Below are positions 60,001 through 64,000 of a DNA stretch of 64,000 nt, in pieces. Position 1 is the first letter of the stretch. Each line of letters opens with the position of its first letter. The DNA lies in NCBI GenBank assembly GCA_965248255.1, contig CBDFIW010000004.1, positions 1,736,001-1,800,000 on the forward strand, in the 5' to 3' direction. This stretch comes from JAKZVK01 sp965248255 (GTDB lineage Bacteria; Acidobacteriota; Terriglobia; Bryobacterales; UBA6623). The translations under genes and the position numbers were made by a program. A model generated the notes under the pieces. The model had not been told where the DNA came from, ran no database searches, and saw nothing but the letters and a program-made list of their open reading frames with translations.

Positions 60001-60420
60001 GGGGGCGTCAAGAACCGCGGCAGCCTGCTCCATTCCGGTACCACCCGCTTCGCGGTACGCGTCGACATGGCGTTGCGCGGCACTGCGGTCGCCTTCGACC
60101 AGGCCGATCAATGCGAGGCGGCGGTTGAAGCGGATGCGCAGCTCGCCCGCGTTCTGTGAGTTGCGCGCGCCGCCCATACCCAGCGATGCCAGGGCTTTCT
60201 GATAGGCCTCTTTGCGGCCCGGGTCGCCGTAGCGGTCGAGGAACTCGGCGTAGGCGACGGCGCCATCGAGGTCAGTGGCGGCGGCTTGGGCCAGTACCGA
60301 GCGCGCCTGCGAGGGGTCTCCCGCCTCCTCCAGCTGGCGAGCCTGCTCGATGACCTCGCCGGCGGGGGCCGCCGTTAGGAGTGGGACGAAGAGGAGCGCA
60401 AGTAAGAATAGACGCGTCAT
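57001..60420 (-). CDS. Large exported TPR-like protein, unknown function
   Basis: 1139 residues from ATG 60420 (MTRLFLLALLFVPLLTAAPA is a signal peptide; the upstream ATG at 60432 adds 4 residues). The N-terminus is TPR-like (IEQARQLEEAGDPSQARSVL). The remainder is mainly helical (RVSRGESFNVAMANRLAARI, ELTPSEIYHLAVSFGKQYGA) with no catalytic motif I recognise and no repeats strong enough to count. It is the first gene of the operon with the VWFA protein. Probably a periplasmic scaffold. Confidence 0.7.
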   Translation of the reverse strand: MTRLFLLALLFVPLLTAAPAGEVIEQARQLEEAGDPSQARSVLAQAAATDLDGAVAYAEFLDRYGDPGRKEAYQKALASLGMGGARNSQNAGELRIRFNRRLALIGLVEGDRSAAQRHVDAYREAGGTGMEQAAAVLDAPEPNDQPRDGWAKIPGPLLGFRRMAALSSDQAPEDLVHALSRNIVTSGYRATAGGDSLTETEFLRLILQYLSQARELEQFAGANQTLNVPTCESRETAQLLKMLGFRLRNECGPEAVLETVNPSRAFLSIDSGFPLADLEIAFREGRAFEMPYRPTYLPVAFGADYWLGITRKRVEGGFIESLLRSPDLARLYVALSKMHQPTGLALREKIDGDRLLNMAHVLDFFGSMFETRNGQAVLPGGPRTKNVWEKLVGVSPDQGAEFFQRLVELDDGWLASYYDSLGRASGVAADYFNEPRRLERFYLAVRGKVTSPGPARPVFRANSELMLLTARTHFNDDGTPHIPGGIEPWKKLFVEHPHGAYDGRLTKSAASWSTAEDVLESMFGLCRKMVENEPLRMFMAVSSIARSRDQPLSASTVSGILLAFPDYGAQLSLFSEAPTLSEETMTAFFDLGRRLDKIGNNLRRADAVGSAQALFGLWQILLRQGQIPSRDADRSLRALIDSFRDVKSHQSIFEAARAGVRTLLSATGSPDDAPPQERLVELLAGKPGPDDDVAHAEVVKTLNARFQSQRLVSVKDVFDLADHLERVSRGESFNVAMANRLAARISEVRLPRSNLSREESSAFAQGNVVERHIAGQRKLNLNRAVDRARGRPDKLLDIRGSLAPILRDSLVGLSYIYYSPPGAELIRANPLFVRSHDFLGPGQSRTWRVPRLAATGWPNSGGGRLVGSLSGLAFALAHAEQNFMVPTERQALIWQDLAPQILIGATVPRWWNLRPADQHFVGLHLRWGEELLAYAAVDEAVRTPVRAVLRGIVEPARRWRVSNLSAQGRVDEGIAELTPSEIYHLAVSFGKQYGAQADSLGSPFRQEIERLRQTDPDAFSHERVASLFGTPHPQLSHSYRRELLGLPLFPTMMKYSSRILAESWESTNLYWAALADELHLAPSQLNLLIPEWTQRSLERIFATNLDDWPALLHSMRVVGERYREQLRPRATAPMATGSE

Positions 60421-60841
60421 GACATACTCCATTCCAGAGCGGCCGCCGGGCCGGCACGGCGCTACTTGGCCACCAAGCCTGGTTGCTCCACCCGTTTAGG
60501 CGCGCCCTGATTCTAGTTCGTTCGGGTCGTCGTTGACAACGATTGCGATGTAAAATTCCGGTAACTGCTTCAACCCCTGATTGTCCGATTATACCTGGCT
60601 GGGCGTGGGGGTTGAACGGTGATGTGTGTTCCGCGGCGGGCGGGAACGCAGGCGGGCATTGGCGCAAGCAGCCCGGGTGGCTCGTGCACGTGCCGGCGTG
60701 GAGCCAAGCTAGCGGATCTGCGCCGGTGACGCGATTTCACGGCGCGTCGGCCCAGTCACCTCGGCTACCGCTTCTCGCCAGCTTTCCCGATCCACGAGCC
60801 CGGGCCCAGCGACGCCCTTTCGACGTGCGGGAGCGAGTCCA
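60421..60841. other. Intergenic region
   Basis: About 420 bases between two minus-strand genes (UvrC and the TPR-like gene). It presumably holds the promoter of the TPR-like/VWFA operon and the end signal of uvrC. No gene, RNA or repeat recognised. Confidence 0.4.
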
Positions 60842-62683
60842 TCAACGTGGCTCAGGCCGCGTGCCGGCGGGCTTGGAGAAGAATTGGTGGATGCGCTGGG
60901 CCTGCGGGCGGTTGACGACACCTCTGAGATCTTCGAGGCTACTCTGGCGAATCCGTTTCAGACTCCCGAAGCTGCGTAGCAGCTTGCGCGCGGTTTGCTC
61001 GCCTACGCCTGGGATCTCCAGTAGTTCCGAAGTGAGGCGGCGCGAGTCGCGGCGCTTGCGGTGGAAGCTGATGGCGAAGCGGTGGGCCTCGTCACGGATC
61101 ATCTGCACCATCCGTAAGACCGGCGAGAAGCGGTCGAGCTGGATCGGCTCGTCCTCCTGCCCTTGGACGAAGATCGTTTCCTCGCGCTTGGCGATCGCAG
61201 CCAGGGGCTGGTTGATGACCCCCAGCGACTCGAGTGCATCCGCGGCGGCGTGCAGCTGTCCTATGCCGCCGTCGATCAGGATCAACCCCGGAAAGGGTTT
61301 GCCTTCCTGCTCGAGGCGGCGGTAGCGGCGGCCGACGACCTCCCTCATGGACGCGAAATCGTCGACACCCTCTACGGTCTTGATCGCGAACTTACGGTAG
61401 TCGGACTTTTTCATGCGTCCTTTCTCCCACACCACCATCGACGCGACCGTATCGCTGCCTTGGATGTGGGAGATGTCGAAGCACTCGATACGCTCAGGTG
61501 ACGAGGGCAGGTTCAGCGATTCGACGAGGGCGTCCGTGATGGCCTTCGCGCTCGGCTGTGTGATCCGGAAACGCTGCTGGAATCCATGCCGGGCGTTGGT
61601 CTGGACCAGATCGAGCATCGCCTTTTTCGAACCGCGCTGCGGTGTCGCGATCTGCACCTTGCGGCCTCGCTTCTCCGACAGCACCTCCTCCAGCACCGCC
61701 CGATCCTCGAAGTCGGCGGGCACGTGGACAAGGGACGGCACGTACTCGGTGTCGAGGTAGATTTGCTTGACGAGGCTCGCGAGAAACTCACTTTCGTCGA
61801 ACTGATGGGCCTCTTCCCAGTAGAGTGCTCGGCGGTCGACGACGCGGCCGTTGCGGACATGAAAGACGTTCACCGCGACGAGGGGAGGTTCGGCGTGGAT
61901 GCCGAAGATGTCGATGTCATGGCCTTCGGCGGCGGCCATTTGTTGCCGCTCTTTGAGCTCCTCGACGGTGGTGACGAGGTCGCGCAGGCTTGCGGCCTGT
62001 TCGAACTCCATCTTTTTGGACGCCGTGGCCATACGCCGGCGAAGGTCCTTGACGAGATCACCGTGGCGGCCCTCGAGGAACGTGCGCACGTCCTTCACAG
62101 CCCGACCGTAGGCCTGGTCGGTCGTGAGCCCTTCGACGCACGGGCCCCAGCAACGGTGGATGTAGTACTCCAAACACGCGCGGGGATGGTAACGGGTCAG
62201 ATCGACCCGGCAAGACGGGATGCGGAAGTAACGGTGGATGAAGTGAACCAGTCGGTGCGCCAGATTGCCTGGGAAATAAGGCCCAAAGTAGGTTCCGCCG
62301 TCCTTGCGCAGCCGCCGGGTGACGTACACCCGCGGGAACCGCTCTTTGGTGAGCTTGATGTAAGGATACGTCTTGTCGTCGCGCAGCAGGACGTTGTAGC
62401 GGGGCTTGCGCTGCTTGATGAGGTTGTTCTCGAGCGCCAGAGCCTCCTTCTCGTTCTCGACCGTGATGAAGTCAACCGCGCGAGCCTCCGAGAGGAGACT
62501 GCCGGTCTTGGCGTCGGAGAGTTTCTCCTCAAGGAAGTAACTGCGAACCCGGTCCCGCAGGCTCTTCGCCTTGCCGACATAGATGACCCGGCCTCGGCCG
62601 TCCTTGTACAGGTAGACGCCGGCGCTGGCAGGCAGCGCGCCGGCACGCTTTTTCAGCTCTTCAAGATGGGAGAAAGGGGACAT
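60842..62683 (-). CDS. uvrC: Excinuclease ABC subunit C
   Basis: 613 residues from ATG 62683 (MSPFSHLEELKKRAGALPAS). The N-terminal GIY-YIG nuclease domain is AGVYLYKDGRGRVIYVGKAK with LRDRVRSYF; the central Cys-rich part is CRVDLTRYHPRACLEYYIHR; the UVR motif lies near KKMEFEQAASLRDLVTTVEE; the RNase H-like half has IECFDISHIQGSDTVASMVV and LILIDGGIGQLHAAADAL; the C-terminal helix-hairpin-helix pair is LEIPGVGEQTARKLLRSFGS. It makes both cuts around bulky DNA lesions with UvrA and UvrB. All parts are present at normal length. Confidence 0.97.
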   Translation of the reverse strand: MSPFSHLEELKKRAGALPASAGVYLYKDGRGRVIYVGKAKSLRDRVRSYFLEEKLSDAKTGSLLSEARAVDFITVENEKEALALENNLIKQRKPRYNVLLRDDKTYPYIKLTKERFPRVYVTRRLRKDGGTYFGPYFPGNLAHRLVHFIHRYFRIPSCRVDLTRYHPRACLEYYIHRCWGPCVEGLTTDQAYGRAVKDVRTFLEGRHGDLVKDLRRRMATASKKMEFEQAASLRDLVTTVEELKERQQMAAAEGHDIDIFGIHAEPPLVAVNVFHVRNGRVVDRRALYWEEAHQFDESEFLASLVKQIYLDTEYVPSLVHVPADFEDRAVLEEVLSEKRGRKVQIATPQRGSKKAMLDLVQTNARHGFQQRFRITQPSAKAITDALVESLNLPSSPERIECFDISHIQGSDTVASMVVWEKGRMKKSDYRKFAIKTVEGVDDFASMREVVGRRYRRLEQEGKPFPGLILIDGGIGQLHAAADALESLGVINQPLAAIAKREETIFVQGQEDEPIQLDRFSPVLRMVQMIRDEAHRFAISFHRKRRDSRRLTSELLEIPGVGEQTARKLLRSFGSLKRIRQSSLEDLRGVVNRPQAQRIHQFFSKPAGTRPEPR

Positions 62684-62783
62684 TGGGAGTTCTGGTAGTG
62701 ATCTTATCAAGGGTCAACGATGCAGCCGTCGGAGCTCGCAGAGGGTCGGAACGCCCTTAATCCGTCCGTCAGCCTTGAGGAAC

Positions 62784-62836
62784 CCGGGAGCGCCCCGGAA
62801 GGAGCGGGAGAAAGTAGCCCACAGCCCCGACAGGGG
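62784..62836. repeat. Dispersed repeat, copy B
   Basis: Inverted relative to copy A at 32829-32917; the shared blocks are AGTAGCCCAC and AGCCCCGACAGGGGCGTT (a small hairpin by itself). Confidence 0.5.
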
Positions 62837-62990
62837 CGTTGGAGCTGTACTCTTCCCGACACCGGGTGGGTGGCGAAGACGAAGGCCGCGGGTCTCTTTG
62901 AGCCCCACGCTACGGGCGTCGGAGGAAGTACGACGCAGTATGAAGCCGGCTTGCGTACGGATTTGGGGAATGCGCACAGGCTCCTCGCAG

Positions 62991-63019
62991 TTGACAGCAC
63001 ACGTAGGCTCCACTATATT
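62991..63019 (+). promoter_or_regulatory. Sigma70-type promoter for the porin-like gene
   Basis: TTGACA at 62991-62996, 17 bases, then TATATT at 63014-63019. Transcription would start near 63026, about 55 bases before the ATG at 63082. Confidence 0.65.
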
Positions 63020-63081
63020 AGAGATTCTGTACTACGAATTCTGTATGTCGTATGGCAGAGTCTATAAATTAGGATTGCCTA

Positions 63082-64000
63082 ATGAAAGTGCCGTCGTACC
63101 TTCTCTTCTTGGCAGTTCTCTTGGTCGCGGCCTCCGCGCCCGCTCAGACGGAGCCCGCGGATCAACAGCGCCGAATCGAAGAGCTCGAGGAGCGGGTTCG
63201 GTATTTGGAGGGTTTGGTCCAGCGACTTTTGGCGGAGCCCCCGGAGGAGGCGGAGAAGACCGATGCGCAGAAGCCTGCGGCGGCGGCCCAAGCCGAGGTC
63301 CTGCCGTCGGCCCCTGAACGTCGAGACGAGCCTCAGGCCGATCTGCCCATGGCGGAGGTTCTTCCGGCCCAAGCGCCTAGGGCGGGAGACCTCGGTTCTA
63401 CTGAGACGAGACTTCCGTTCTCCGGCTACATGGACTACCACTTCAAGAAGCCGGACGATGAGCCCGGGACGCTTGACTTTCACCGTTTCGTGTTGTTGTT
63501 CGGGCACAGTTTCTCCGACCGGATTCAGTTTTGGTCGGAGCTAGAGCTTGAGCATGCCTTCGTAGAAGGCGCCGGGGAAAGTGGGGAGCTGGAGCTCGAG
63601 CAGGCCTACCTCGATTTCCTGCTGAAACCATGGTTGAACGTTCGAGCGGGCATCATGCTCGCACCTGTGGGGCTGATCAATGAGCGCCACGAACCCCCCA
63701 CATTCAACGGCGTGGAGCGGCCTTTTGTGGATACCGTCATCCTGCCGTCCACGTGGTTCGACAGCGGCGCGGGCGTTTTCGGCGATCTAGGTAATGGGTT
63801 CGTCTACAAGGCCTATGTGATGTCCTCGCTCGACGCCTCCCGGTTCGGTGCCGAAGAAGGCCTGCGAGACGGCCGCCAAAAGGCCTTCCAGTCGGTTGCC
63901 CAGAACCCGGCCTACACAGGACGGCTTGAATACCACGGCCTTCCGGGGATGTCACTCGCAGGCAGCTTCTGGACCGGCCGGAGCGGCTTCGCGACGCCGG
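63082..64000 (+). CDS. Outer-membrane porin-like protein, N-terminal part (runs off the window)
   Basis: 306 codons from ATG 63082, open to the end. Signal peptide MKVPSYLLFLAVLLVAASAP-AQ, then a coiled-coil stretch (QQRRIEELEERVRYLEGLVQ) typical of a periplasmic trimerisation stalk, a Pro/Ala linker, and barrel-like strands (RLPFSGYMDYHFKKPDDEPG, FVLLFGHSFSDRIQFWSELE, AYLDFLLKPWLNVRAGIMLA). The phrase PVGLINERHEPPTFNGVERP resembles phosphate-selective (OprO/OprP-like) porins. The end is missing, so the channel type is a guess. Preceded by a good promoter. Confidence 0.75.
   Translation, partial: MKVPSYLLFLAVLLVAASAPAQTEPADQQRRIEELEERVRYLEGLVQRLLAEPPEEAEKTDAQKPAAAAQAEVLPSAPERRDEPQADLPMAEVLPAQAPRAGDLGSTETRLPFSGYMDYHFKKPDDEPGTLDFHRFVLLFGHSFSDRIQFWSELELEHAFVEGAGESGELELEQAYLDFLLKPWLNVRAGIMLAPVGLINERHEPPTFNGVERPFVDTVILPSTWFDSGAGVFGDLGNGFVYKAYVMSSLDASRFGAEEGLRDGRQKAFQSVAQNPAYTGRLEYHGLPGMSLAGSFWTGRSGFATP

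Larger units (their letters stand above)
62684..63081. other. Divergent intergenic region with dispersed repeat
   Basis: About 400 bases between uvrC and the porin-like gene. It holds the dispersed repeat copy at 62784-62836 and the promoter at 62991-63019. Confidence 0.45.

Noticed and set aside
63026..63061. Possible BlaI-like operator (TACTAC ... TGTA) after the porin promoter
   Set aside because: The half-sites do not match well enough and no BlaI gene is in view.
1..64000. CRISPR arrays, tRNA/rRNA genes, prophage genes, integrase with attachment sites
   Set aside because: None seen on reading both strands; the repeated elements are IS copies, REP-like palindromes and MITE-like units.

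Overview
This window looks like chromosomal DNA of an Acidobacteriota bacterium, most like the Bryobacterales/Solibacter group. The pointers are a VWFA-related protein of the acidobacterial type (55921-56967), two DUF1501 + DUF1549/DUF1553 gene sets (typical of Planctomycetes and Solibacter-like Acidobacteria), arrays of exported PIG-L deacetylases, many secreted proteins and high GC. The placement is an inference from gene content. I saw no rRNA, tRNA or CRISPR.

Left region (1-7200): the start of a secreted protein on the minus strand, then a three-gene plus-strand cassette that looks like a biological-conflict system: a Trypco1-like small protein, a caspase-like protease fused to two Rossmann/TIR-like modules, and a TPR-like helical protein. 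Three insertion sequences cut it (two IS630-type at 738-1831 and 5203-6296, one IS1595-type at 3554-4582). Removing each IS with one copy of its target duplication restores perfect frames of 101 and 766 codons, so the insertions are recent.

7200-14230: four tandem PIG-L/LmbE-type deacetylase genes (minus), one lacking the metal-binding motif; a Tat-exported sialidase-like protein; and a LOR/SDH (ornithine cyclodeaminase-like) enzyme. 14234-19477: an exported protein with a homopolymer frameshift, then a 1179-residue secreted metzincin-type protease with CARDB and IPT/TIG domains, split by a third IS630 copy. 19480-24600: a RidA remnant, a membrane protein and three tandem AIM24 genes, the third split by a different IS630-type element.

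24778-40118: a DUF1549-DUF1501-NxxGxxAF-repeat operon whose first gene is broken, an amidohydrolase, an SDR remnant, an AceE-like pyruvate dehydrogenase E1, and a second DUF1501-DUF1549/1553 pair with cytochrome domains. 40500-50000: bacterioferritin, an exported RraA-like protein, a lipoprotein with a duplicated six-cysteine domain, and a polysaccharide cassette (frameshifted glycosyltransferase, epimerase, UDP-sugar dehydrogenase) lying between a truncated inverted copy and the intact copy of a PLP decarboxylase. 50050-64000: a beta-propeller/PHP exported protein, a sensor-type remnant next to an IS5-type element and a MITE-like repeat, ArsC, an exported RidA-like protein, a VWFA + TPR-like operon, UvrC and the start of a porin.

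Themes: active and recent transposition (six IS copies, four gene types hit), small dispersed repeats (REP-like palindromes headed GTAGGGGC; MITE-like units) at the edges of truncated genes, and several single-base frameshifts, some in G runs, that could be real decay or assembly error.
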